Part shown: positions 49,601-58,622 of the stretch, piece after piece
Position numbering within the stretch: the stretch's first letter is position 1
Layout: every line of letters starts with the position of its first letter
Source of the DNA: Hyposmocoma kahamanoa
Lineage: Eukaryota > Arthropoda > Insecta > Lepidoptera > Cosmopterigidae
Direction of reading: 5' to 3'
Assembly (NCBI RefSeq): GCF_003589595.1
Contig: NW_020654080.1
Span: 6,247,486 to 6,311,485, forward strand
Length of the DNA: 64,000 nucleotides
Translations under genes and position numbers: made by a program
Notes under the pieces: model-generated
Seen by the model: only the letters and a program-made list of their open reading frames with translations
Database searches by the model: none
What the model was told of the DNA's origin: nothing

Positions 49601-49798
49601 AGATGCGACTGTAACAATAATCTCGTTTTGTTTGATGATGGCACCTGTGGCCCCTACGAGGAATGTGTCCCACGATCTGCGCGCAGAATAAGTGTAGTGC
49701 GTTCACGAGAGAGATATAACGGTGCACCTAAACATTCTAGACGTATCCACAAATCTGAACTTATCGATGTAATAGACAAACAAGTTGATGATGATTAG
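46609..49798 (+). CDS. Small secreted 10-cysteine TIL-like protein, gene B
   Basis: Paralogue of gene A, 137 aa. Exons 46609-46702, 48657-48758 and 49581-49798 (TAG); both introns are phase 1 and the middle exon is 102 nt as in gene A. I chose the ATG at 46609 rather than the in-frame one at 46594 because the leader and start (GGTGATTATGAC) align with gene A. Signal peptide of about 21 residues (IFGLSFCFLWTTFGA), then ten cysteines with spacing 6-3-10-9-11-4-1-11-5. The C-terminal tail after the last cysteine is about 44 residues, basic and rich in paired arginines (SARR, SRRIHK), then acidic (DKQVDDD); this suggests processing, which is inference. A TATAAAAAGG about 100 nt upstream of the ATG is a plausible core promoter. 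Intron 1 contains a truncated LINE with its poly(A) tail on the opposite strand. TIL-like class is likely; function unknown. Confidence 0.83.
47665..48610 (-). mobile_element. 5'-truncated Jockey/CR1-like LINE with poly(A) tail, in intron 1 of gene B
   Basis: The minus-strand frame from about 48607 to 48015 reads as the end of a reverse transcriptase and its C-terminal domain: INYLGVVFDSSLSF, LLGFVWRNCKSF, YFALVRINLEYASPIW, IEKVQKRFLFFL. About 350 nt of 3' UTR follow, and a T-rich run at about 47669-47700, which is the element's poly(A) tail on the minus strand. The ORF is intact over the part that is left. Antisense to gene B. Confidence 0.9.
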
Positions 49799-49861
49799 GG
49801 ATTTTGTATATTATTAACTTACTTGTGTACATTTCGTGATCGAGTAATTTGCACTCCTGTT

Positions 49862-50065
49862 TACATGGTATCGCCATTACTGAGGTCCCGGGTGCGATCC
49901 CTGGCCGTGTAGAAAAACGAATTTTTATCTACAGGTATTGTCTCGAGTCTGGGTGTTTGTGGAACAGACGTTGTTTCCGATTTCCCTAACGCAAGTGCTT
50001 TAGTTACTTCCGCAATCAGAACAACGAATCTGATGTCGTGTAATATTTAATATAATAGCTCGATT
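49862..50065 (+). mobile_element. tRNA-derived SINE (family 4), partial
   Basis: B-box-like GGTCCCGGGTGCGATCCC, a body with CGAGTCTGGGTGTTTGTGG, then an AT-rich tail. The A-box part is degraded. Begins about 60 nt after the stop of gene B. Confidence 0.5.
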
Positions 50066-50129
50066 ACATTAATCTAGTTACATATAAAGGGTTGTTTGTG
50101 AAATACTATCCACCTGGCAGGACTATATT

Positions 50130-50530
50130 ACTTAGTAGCTGTAGCGCCCCTTGGAAACAGTTCGTCCAGGGAAGCACTGTCACTTTACCTATTTCAGCCG
50201 TCAAGCAGTAATGTGAGCATTACTGCGTTCTGGTTTCGAAAGGAGCTGAGAAATTACAGGCACATGGGAGTTGTTGCCTTATGTCTCAGGGTGACGATGA
50301 CGGGCACAATGGCAATGCCACCAAGATTTTTGAGATTAAAAGTTGAGTGGCACTGCAGCTGTTATGGATAGCCGTGTCGCTTATTACCAGTAGGGCTAGC
50401 ACGACAGGACGCAACTTGCGGGAGAGCGACATAAAGCGCGAGATATTGCTATTCTCGCATAGCTATCTCGCGTTGCGTCGTGCTAGACCTCGAGGCGCAC
50501 GCCTTGTTCGTCCCCTCGCTTATATAAATT
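50130..50530 (+). repeat. Repeat A, full-length copy interrupted by a foldback element
   Basis: Starts near CAGTTCGTCCAGGGAAGC and ends CCTTGTTCGTCCCCTCGC, with a 99-bp foldback element at 50392-50490. Confidence 0.72.
50392..50490. mobile_element. Foldback element of about 99 bp inside repeat A
   Basis: AGGGCTAGCACGAC at the left and GTCGTGCTAGACCT at the right, with GGACGCAACTTGCG pairing to CGCGTTGCGTC. It splits a copy of repeat A exactly between TACCAG and AGGCGCACG, which are adjacent in other copies. Confidence 0.75.
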
Positions 50531-50796
50531 GCATTGCATTATAATATGTATATAAATTGCATCGATACAATCGCGCGTTTGTATCGATGCAGTCGCGCGT
50601 TTACATCGATGCAATCGACTCTAAATCGCAAGTGTAGCGATGCAATCGCGCGTTTCACGAAGGCGCATTTGCATCGCTTATAAAAGTTGCCCGGTGTAAC
50701 TCCTAACTGCCAATGACACTCCATCGACACACAACTGTCATGAATTAAAATTAGGAAACTTGGGGCCCGTGTGAAGGCGATGTAATTTGTAGCTTT

Positions 50797-51220
50797 TTAA
50801 CCGACCTCAAAACGGAGGAGGTTCTCAATTCGTCTGCATTTTTTTGTATGTATGTTACGCCATTACGGCATTTGTGAACCGATTTTGATGATTCTTTTTT
50901 TTTGGGAAGAGAGTACCTCAGTATTGGTCCTATTTAAATTTGAAGAAAATATTCCACCTCTAAGGGTGGCAAACTGGGGGATGAATCCGGTTCCGCGCAC
51001 TTTCCGGTAACCGATTTCAATATTACTTGGCAAATAGATGTAATTCTACTAGCTTTCGAGGTCGGTTTTCGTTTTCCTCTTAATATTCTTTGAGTAGTGA
51101 GAACCGATTTTTATTATCTCCAGTGTCAAGTCCTGTATAGTGGCGAATTTAAAGATATTTCAATAAAACTTAGCAAATTGACGTAATTCCACGCACTTTT
51201 GAGGTCGGTTTTTCTAGTAC
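50797..51220 (+). repeat. Repeat B, complete copy plus a partial second one
   Basis: Runs from TTTTTAACCGACCTCAAAAC through GGTGGCAAACTGGGGGATG to TCGAGGTCGGTTTTCG at about 51070, then a partial copy ending TTTTGAGGTCGGTTTTTC near 51215. The terminal ACCGAC...GTCGGT inverts. It lies 100 nt upstream of the orphan exon. Confidence 0.7.
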
Positions 51221-51322
51221 TCTGTACTGAGATTATTAAATAAAAAGTTGTGTAATTATTACCTAAATAAACGTCATATAATTTTTATCATACACATTTC
51301 ATTTATTTTCCGTCATTTTCAG

Positions 51323-51392
51323 TCTCCCAAAAGGTTATCTATTTGATGGTAAAACTCGCAATTGCCGTATTACAAGTCGGGATTACCAGTGA
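51323..51392 (+). CDS. Orphan terminal exon, possibly of a cysteine-rich secreted protein
   Basis: A strong polypyrimidine tract and AG acceptor (ATTTTCAG ending at 51322) precede 70 nt that read, with one base completing the first codon, as LPKGYLFDGKTRNCRITSRD and then a stop at 51390-51392. The first codon would be cysteine if the donor exon ends in TG. The string resembles the last segment of TIL-type modules (C-x-C-P-x-G-Y-x-x-D-x-x-T-x-x-C), but the final cysteine is missing. It lies between paralogues B and C. I found no upstream exon of matching phase, so it may be a relic or the end of an unrecognised gene. Confidence 0.3.
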
Positions 51393-51463
51393 ATAATAGA
51401 ACCTAATTATATTTATAAATGATATTTATTTATATTATAATTATAAATAATTGAAAAGACTAG

Positions 51464-51709
51464 CTATACCTCTGAAACTTTGTTTTTGTGCATATTTACA
51501 TAGCTGTATATGGTATTTACATAATCTCGCGACATAATCCACACATTCCTAGGTTCTTTGTCATCAATTCGTAGAATTTTTGTTGAAAATACAGACCTAC
51601 TAATATCATTCCGAGTTGGACTAATTTGGGGAACGAACTTTTCTAAATTGGTCTGGTCTGGATGTTCTGGGAAGTGCCTTGCAGTGACTTCTGTTGCTCT
51701 GGTACTCAT
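51464..51709 (-). CDS. Hypothetical 81-aa ORF or exon
   Basis: ATG at 51709, stop at 51464-51466, with balanced codon use that stands out against the AT-rich surroundings. The protein is soluble, with no signal peptide or membrane segment. It starts MSTRATEVTARHFPEHPD and contains DDKEPRNVWIMSRDYV. I do not recognise it. A GAG|GTATAG just before the stop could be a splice donor, in which case this is a first coding exon rather than a whole gene. It converges on the orphan exon at 51323-51392. Confidence 0.35.
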   Translation of the reverse strand: MSTRATEVTARHFPEHPDQTNLEKFVPQISPTRNDISRSVFSTKILRIDDKEPRNVWIMSRDYVNTIYSYVNMHKNKVSEV

Positions 51710-52627
51710 AGTACTTACAGGTAATTCCCTACCTTGAGATCAGGCAATTGGTGTGGTTGTGTGGCATATTATTTCGCGTTTTGGCTTTAAACCCGAAAAA
51801 ACCTGAAAAATTTGTACCTTCTATATGTAATCGTACGCAAATTTCGACTTTTCATTGTCCTGTGCCTCTACCGTAAGATTACAGTGACAATTCACGCTAG
51901 CGAAAGCTAGACGAAGAAATACCACTTAATTTGTTTGAAAACTATCCTGCCAAATCATTACGGTGACAACTGCGCTCCGATTGGCCAGCCCGAATTTGAA
52001 ACAGTTGATGAGTGTCATCAATTGTTTCATTTTAAATCGACCAGTTTAACTTGAACTTTGCTATAATGGACGAAAATTGAAAAATTACATAGTTTATTAC
52101 CGATGAAATGTGATTCCGTTATAGATGTTTTGCTGTTTTTCCCACACCCCGAATGGAACAGCCCCCCATTGTTAGTGATATTATCTTTATTACAATAAAT
52201 ACAGAATATTTTTGGAATATACGGAGACGTACACACAGGTCAGTTGTTGGCGCTGTACTATTTCAGCTTTCTAATTTGTGATTTCAGTGCAAACGAGAGT
52301 TCATATTTAAAAGTGATATAAGGCCATTTGCCTGATGAGTTGACAGGGATTGATAGCCCTTATTTCGTCTCTATTTCTGGTTATATACTCGATGATATTA
52401 GTATACAAAATGTTGTTTTTTTTTGTGACCGCTAAGAGCGCTGTATAATTTGCCATACAAAATTGTGAAGTAATTTACGCGGTCGCTAGCGACAACTGTG
52501 ACAGTAATTTCGTGGTAAAGGCACTGATCACAAAGCAAAGCTTTTGCAGGGATATAAAGTTTTTTCATATTACATTAGAACCAATTACAAAATGATATAG
52601 AACTCATTAACAGAACGTAACAACGTA

Positions 52628-52687
52628 ATATTATTTTTTAGAATGAACATGAACAATTTTGTTCATGTTCATTCTAAAAAATAATAT
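52628..52687. repeat. Perfect palindrome, 29-bp arms, 2-nt loop
   Basis: The left arm starts ATATTATTTTTTAGAATG and the right arm ends CATTCTAAAAAATAATAT; loop TT. Confidence 0.92.
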
Positions 52688-53198
52688 ATAAAATTTATAT
52701 TTTATATATTATTAAATTTATATTTATATATATGTATATAAAATTTACAAATAGAAATAATAAAAAAAAGTCGAGTTTGTATGGTTGTCAGAGTTGGCAA
52801 TAACGAATATATAACCGCCTGCAATCTGGGAAAACAGTATTCTTAACAATATTATATAAAGCCCAAATGAAAAGGAGTAACATTTGCCGCCATTTTTAAA
52901 CATGGCGGGTGCTGCACAGCACTTAGGAGCTTTGGTTTTCGACATAATTACTGCTGTGCACCAGTATTATGTATATGCAGTTTCTTGTTTAAGGGAATTA
53001 TTCCCATGACTATTTTAAAACAAACATTTTCCTACCTGTCTATTGGAAAAAAGGCAATACGATACACAATACACAGACACACAATTGTGAATAATGTTCA
53101 AATGAAATCAACAGGGATGTAACTGGAGTAAACATTTTCTCGAAGCTGAAAACAATTGACGATCATAACGACATAAACTTCCTTACGGTAAAGACACG

Positions 53199-54036
53199 AT
53201 GCGCCTATTTATTCTAATTATGTGCCTTGTTCGGGATGCTTTGAGTGCGCCTCAGGTAACAAATAGTCCTGTATTAGGCATTCCGAACGATCCTGGCTGC
53301 TTGAAATATAATTACACTTGTAAGTATTGTTTTAGTAGATATAAATTCATTCGTGTAATCGTTTATAAACCTTTATGGCGAAAACAATGTTAATGTGTTG
53401 AGAGTTTTATAAGTTACATTATAGGTATGTATTGTCGCAACTGTATAACCCATATCATTAAAATTTTCTTAACTGCTTTACCTATTTCTGCCGCCAAGCA
53501 GTAATGTGAGCATTGCTGCGTTCGGTTCTGATGGTTAAGAGTACCTACTAGTGAAATTACCTAAGAGAGATAAAAGTACCTATTACTAATCTCAGTCAGG
53601 TCCTAACTCCAGATCAGCCTGTTTGCACGGACTTTATCCGATTTTCTATAAGGCTAGTTAGCGTCTTAGGTGAGCCGTCCAGGTGCACCTACAGCACCCT
53701 CCCTACTATCCAGGTAGGTACCGAAGCTGTAGACACGCTCACTTCTCGTCGCACTCTGCGCAAATAACGGTTGACACCGCTGTCCAATTTGTACAACGGA
53801 AAACTCACTAACTGCCTTACAATTTGTCCACAATAGGCGTAAACGAGTGTCCGGAGAACATGCACCGTGTGGACAGCGAGTGCCGGCCGACGGTATCACA
53901 GCGCACTTGCGACGACCCTGTGCCGAGAAGCATGGGTGCTGTCTGCGGGTGGGCCAGATGCGACTGCGATTTTCCCTTTGTACTACATTTGTTATCTGGA
54001 TACTGTTTCGCCTACGAGGACTGTCCCAATGACTAG
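53199..54036 (+). CDS. Small secreted 10-cysteine TIL-like protein, gene C (one intron)
   Basis: Third paralogue, 106 aa. Exons 53199-53319 and 53837-54036 (TAG); the single intron is phase 1 and sits at the same codon as intron 1 of genes A and B. The second intron of A and B is absent here: the corresponding sequence (DDPVPRSMGAVCGWARCDC) reads through. Signal peptide of about 17 residues (MRLFILIMCLVRDALSA), then a 16-residue spacer longer than in A and B, then ten cysteines with spacing 6-3-10-8-11-4-1-12-5. An NYT sequon sits just before the second cysteine. The protein ends four residues after the last cysteine, so it lacks the tails of A and B. AATAAA at 54052-54057 lies 16 nt past the stop. 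The intron holds a repeat related to the GC-rich block in gene A. Class inferred as TIL-like; function unknown. Confidence 0.8.
53585..53800. repeat. Block G, shorter copy in the gene C intron
   Basis: Matches 38290-38520 on the same strand. It ends about 35 nt before the second exon of gene C, so the acceptor region of that exon abuts repeat sequence. Confidence 0.65.
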
Positions 54037-54051
54037 CCACGATAAACCGTT

Positions 54052-54057
54052 AATAAA
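54052..54057 (+). terminator. Poly(A) signal of gene C
   Basis: AATAAA, 16 nt after the stop codon. Confidence 0.55.
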
Positions 54058-54689
54058 ATAATTTCTAAAGACCCTGTAGTTTCATTTATAACACATTTCA
54101 GATATAAGCCCAAACGAAAATCGTCAATTTTTAAATTATTACACTAATGTGTTCAGAATATGGTAAATTTTATTGCGAATTATTTCTTTCCAATTATTAA
54201 AATAAGCATTTGATAACATGAGGCGGTATACGATTCGTCAGCTTTGCGCATAAAAATGCCTCAGTTGTTTTCAATCCATCGTTCTGATGTTTTAGTTGAT
54301 TTTGAGGTAGGCCGGTGTTCTAGAAAGCCCATAGAAAATAATATACCTATAGAAACATTATAATATAGTGTAATATAATGATGTACATAAATAATAGTAC
54401 ATACGAATATATTTTGGACGTAGTTAAACAAAAAGTATCCAATACACGAATAGCGCGCGCTTATTTAATTTTATCGCGGTTATTTATGTTTATATGTTGA
54501 ATTTTTTTTTGCTGATCCAAGAAGTTAGACTTTAGGAACCGTTTGGAACGTATAACTAATTTTTTTGGTAATTTTATGGATTAGATCCTTTTTGCTTAAC
54601 TACATACAGTTACGAAACACAAACACTAACTAAGACTAAGGTCTTCAACCAGTGTGTCCTGCCAGTACCTACCTGTTCACCTATGACAT

Positions 54690-55060
54690 AGAAACAACGA
54701 CTCTGACGAAGAAATCCGCAGAGAACTTACGAGTCGCACAGAGAGCAATGGAACAACATTGCTCGATCGGATACGGAATGATATTCAACGGATAATCAAG
54801 TCGGGGACGTTGTAGGAAAATGGATACGATGAAATGGAAATGGGCAGGACACATAGCTGGTAAGAATCCATATCGGTGGACAAGATCATGGAGTGGTGGT
54901 CATGGACCAATACGCGCGGCAGAGGTCGCCCGCCACTTCGTTGTGTGGATGACGTTAAAATTTCCGCGGGCCGTGGCATGCATGTGGCACGGGAGAGATG
55001 TATAAATGGAGAGATATGAAAGCTGGAGTGGATGTTGCTTGATGATGATTGAAGAGTAGA
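54690..55060 (+). mobile_element. Decayed RTE-like LINE 3' fragment
   Basis: Contains a degenerate RVAQRAME-like stretch, then KWKWAGHIAGKNPYRWTRSW, the recognisable C-terminal motif of RTE-type LINEs (KWxWAGHxAR...RW). It ends in an A-rich/TGATGATTGA-like tail near 55050, typical of that clade. Lies upstream of the CIMIP2-like gene and may have displaced or lengthened its first intron. Confidence 0.75.
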
Positions 55061-55225
55061 GCCTACAGCAAAACAATACGTTATCTGTGATTGGTTTTAA
55101 GAATTACTCGATGAAAAGCGAAATAACTTTACTTATGTCACTACTACAAAATGGCGAAAGTAATGATCGTACTATAATATTAAATTAGTTTACAGTACTA
55201 AAGGAATTTTAATAACTTGTTACAG

Positions 55226-57880
55226 ATACACAGGACACTGTCCGATGCTGAAATTCCGCTACGGCAAATGTTATGGAGACAACACGAGACAGATACTGAG
55301 GGAAATACGCAGCAAAGGGTTGTTTAAGTAAGTTTGTGTAATACCTAATAATTGTAATTACTAGAGGATGAGGGTACGATCACATGTCGGAGTTAATCCA
55401 GAGATAGAAAGTTTCGCTAAAATTAAATCCATCTTTAATGAAAATAGTAAGTGGATTAACATTTTTATTATCAAATATATGGATTTCGGTAAAAGAATTC
55501 CGGAACCAAAAGCGCCAAGCGAATACAATTTTATAAATAATAAAACGTAATCAGCCTGTCCATAAAGAGATTATTTTTACTCCACTAGTAATTTATAATG
55601 CTTAAAATCGTTACGGATCAAAACAAAGACTTGACTTGAATTAGTTTATGGTATTTATATTTTAGTCAAACTAATTTGTTTTCTTTATCATTCGTTGTGA
55701 TTTAAAAAATATACAGGACGCATTCCGACAATATATGACAATAATTATCTGATGCGAACGCACAGTTCGTAATACCGACCGTCTCAGAACAGGGACAGCC
55801 GAGTTATGTGAAAGCTAACCTCGGTGTAAAGAGAAAAGACATGATGAGGAAACATGAGGTTCACATGTTCCCTACCCGCATTGGGCCATGGGGTGGACTA
55901 TGGTTCTCTTGGAGACCCATTCCCAATTTTATAGGTACAATTAATCTGGGCCCTAATTCTGCTAAATTTAAATAATCTCACTTGTGTCTCGTGAGTGTCA
56001 ATGGCAGAATTTTGTACGTTAGTTATTCTACTAAAAGTCAAAAGTAGGATTCAGTGGCTTCTCAATGGATAGCCATCGAACTACTATTCAACTGCCATTG
56101 CGATTTTTGTATTCCGTACGTCGATGACGTAGTCTACTAATTATGCGACAAAAAAAAATAATTAGAAGACTATGGCTCAATTTACATTGCGGCGGCACGG
56201 AGTGGATGCGAATTTTTCTAACGAAATTGTACATAGCAGAATGAATATTATGTCAATTTTGTAATGTATAAACTACATACGAGCTCATTGTGCATCGCGC
56301 ATCTTCCGGCGCATTCTCGCGCATGCTCGGGAATGATCGCGCATTCGCGGGAATTTCCGCAGCTGCCTAGGCGACGTCTGGCGAATCTGCGAGAAGTGGC
56401 TCGAAGGCAGGTGCAGTGTGACGTCAAATGTCGATGATACTACAGCCTCAAGGCGCAGTCGCGAGAAAGGTCGCGATTACTCGAGCATTCCAGCCCCAGC
56501 GTGAGCCGTCTTGCGCAGCGACGCGAAATTGGCGCTTCCGTTCCGCGGCAATGTAAATTGAGCCTAAGTTGCTGATTAAATGAGATAAAAATTAAGATAT
56601 GCGTAGTCGTTTCCATCATGGTTTTAGTACATCACGATAGAAAGTTAATGGTTGAATGAATGAATGTGATCACTGCCATTCGATTGACGCTCCCTTAAGT
56701 TTCAACTGCCATTGCATCTAGGTTTTAGCAGAATAACAAATATTATGATAAATGCAACATAATCTTAGTGGACCAGTGGTTTTAAGAAAATTAGTAGAGT
56801 TGGGCCCCTGGTAGCTGACTTTTATCAACTTTAAGCAAACCTCTGGAGTACCGTCCAGGCGACAACTATGAGCTGAATAACATGCCGCGGTGTGACCGGC
56901 CAAAACACGATGTCTACGACGGCTTACGCAACCGGCAAACTGCGCACATGATTGGCTATACTGGATACGTGCCTGGCATGAACTTCAGGTACCTAATCAC
57001 TAGAAAGTAAAAGTAGGAGACAGCTGACAAACGAGACGTCTATGTTTGGTATAATGGAAGGCGAAATATGTACAAGTGACATAATCATTAATTATTTTGC
57101 AGTTGTTTGACATTTATTGAAAATAATTTAGTTTTTTAATTATTGTATGATTATCTATAAATGAAAGTCCTAAGATACAATCTTTTTACAGTTAAATATA
57201 ACAAACCAAATTATAATTTCAGATACGGTAAATCCTACGGGCGAGCAGCAGACGATTGTATGGCGGACTTTACGGAGAAACAACGGGAGCTAAGACGCAA
57301 GGCAGACATGACAAAAAGCTACGTCAGATCCAGGAGTGCACCTAAGATGGAAACTATTCACTCGAGAGACGAAATACGAAGAGAATTGAATAGATTTAAA
57401 GAAATCAATAAGTACAAAGGTAACATAAAAATCAGGAGCCTTAGACTTGGTTACTCACAATATACGAGATCCTTCTCTAGTTTTGCATAACCTTCCAAAA
57501 CAAATTTATGCGTTAAATTGTCAAAAGTTTCAGTACAATAAAATATCAAATAATAACTATGCTACTAACAATAAGTCAAAGCATAATTTTTGTGGAGTCC
57601 TACAAGGACCATTATTGAGACCTACAACATAATTTATTTTATTCCAGAAAACACAATATCGCCAGAATTCCCACCAATAGCAGGATACACTGGTCATATA
57701 CCTCGTATTAAAGGATCAGAAGCATCATTAAGTCAAAGATACCACTGTGCTGCGAGGCGAGGCTTGGAACTCATACGAATGGAAAAGGAAAAAAGGAAAG
57801 AACTCCAAAACGCTAACATTAACGTCAGAGCAATACTAAAAGAACACGACAAGAAGTATTCATATTGCAATTGGGGATAG
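55226..57880 (+). CDS. CIMIP2/FAM166 (UPF0605) family protein, first exon not found
   Basis: Members of this family are microtubule inner proteins of ciliary and sperm axonemes. Exons found: 55226-55327, 56836-56988, 57223-57419 and 57648-57880 (stop TAG). All have AG acceptors, GT donors and compatible phases, giving 227 residues. Three copies of the family repeat are visible: YTGHCPMLKFRYGKCYG in the first exon, IGYTGYVPGMNFRYGKSYG across the second and third, and a degenerate IAGYTGHIPRIKG in the last. Between and after the repeats the protein is basic and helical (FTEKQRELRRKADMTK; MEKEKRKELQ). The first exon found begins one base into a codon, so an upstream exon ending in two codon bases (GG, for the usual ...IPG, would fit) must exist. 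I could not identify it between 54037 and 55225. Intron 1 holds an inverted-repeat element. AATAAA lies 25 nt past the stop. Confidence 0.85.
56174..56564. mobile_element. GC-rich MITE, 391 bp, in intron of the CIMIP2-like gene
   Basis: Left GGCTCAATTTACATTGCGGC and right GCCGC-like ...GCAATGTAAATTGAGCC, with further pairing (GCACGGA / TCCGTTCCG). The interior is unusually rich in CG and GCGCAT motifs compared with the intron around it. No ORF. Confidence 0.8.
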
Positions 57881-57888
57881 CACACAGG

Positions 57889-57930
57889 CAGAAGAATGTT
57901 CTTTAATAAATGTCGTTGAACATTCTTCTG
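57889..57930 (+). promoter_or_regulatory. 3'-UTR stem-loop with poly(A) signal in the loop
   Basis: CAGAAGAATGTTC (57889-57901) pairs perfectly with GAACATTCTTCTG (57918-57930). The 16-nt loop contains AATAAA at 57905-57910. Starts nine nt after the stop codon of the CIMIP2-like gene. Confidence 0.7.
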
Positions 57931-58434
57931 ATGCTAAATTGAGTCTATCAGTATTTTGAATTAATTGAGTATTGATAATTATAAAGCGTAGTCGCACACA
58001 AATTGTTTGATCGTTTTGAATGGTCAACCAAACATCTTTCTACCATTGCTTCGCTGTTGGATTGTCGCTTGTGTGACTAGACACTTAAAGCTTTAAACCA
58101 ACCGGAGACGCCATCGACTGGCCAACCCCTCCGCCAAAGGTATGAGAACGGCATCCTTGTGTGAAAGAGACTATGCTTAAAGTCACGCTATTGTTGCTTA
58201 ATTTCGTAGCGTGTACATGACCGAGAAATGCGTTAGTTAGTAACTAGCATTTTATTTGTGTGCTTGCCTCGTCCTCCGTAAAAGTGGCACACTTTTTAGT
58301 TTTAGAAATTAGAACTCGTGGTGCCTCCGGTTCGTTAAATGCTCTAAGGACTAGACCCTCATCACTGAAACATGAAATATAAACAAGCTCTTCTTACAGC
58401 ACTGACATATACATTGTTTACTTAATGCAAACAG

Positions 58435-58622
58435 AAAAATATAGCTATTTAAAGCAAAGTAGATGTTCTCCAATAAAATCTAAGACTTATTATCGCTCCC
58501 GGCATTCAAAGAGTATACAGGATATATTCCCTATGTTGTTAATGCCTCTGAAAGAAGAGTCGTTCACTGTACTATTTACATATTGTAAATACTGCATTGA
58601 TACTATGTTATTTATTACTTAA
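58435..58622 (+). CDS. Possible alternative terminal exon
   Basis: An AG acceptor ending at 58434 is followed by 61 codons and TAA, with AATAAA about 50 nt further on. The phase (two bases completing a codon begun with G) is exactly that of the last exon of the CIMIP2-like gene, so it could serve as an alternative 3' exon for the donor at 57419. The peptide is basic and tyrosine/serine-rich at first (KSKTYYRSRHSKSIQD), then hydrophobic. I recognise no domain. It may equally be a chance ORF. Confidence 0.2.

Noticed and set aside
55789..55970. Open frame starting FVIPTVSEQGQPSYVKANLG in the first CIMIP2-like intron
   Set aside because: It has an AG before it, but joining it to the previous exon gives a stop at once, and the upstream bases in the same frame contain stops. 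Its second half is a common lepidopteran repeat (GCATTGGGCCATGGGGTGGA). Skipping it joins the flanking exons in a perfect frame.
56174..56564. CpG island or promoter in the CIMIP2-like intron
   Set aside because: The CG richness is explained by a transposable element with terminal inverted repeats.
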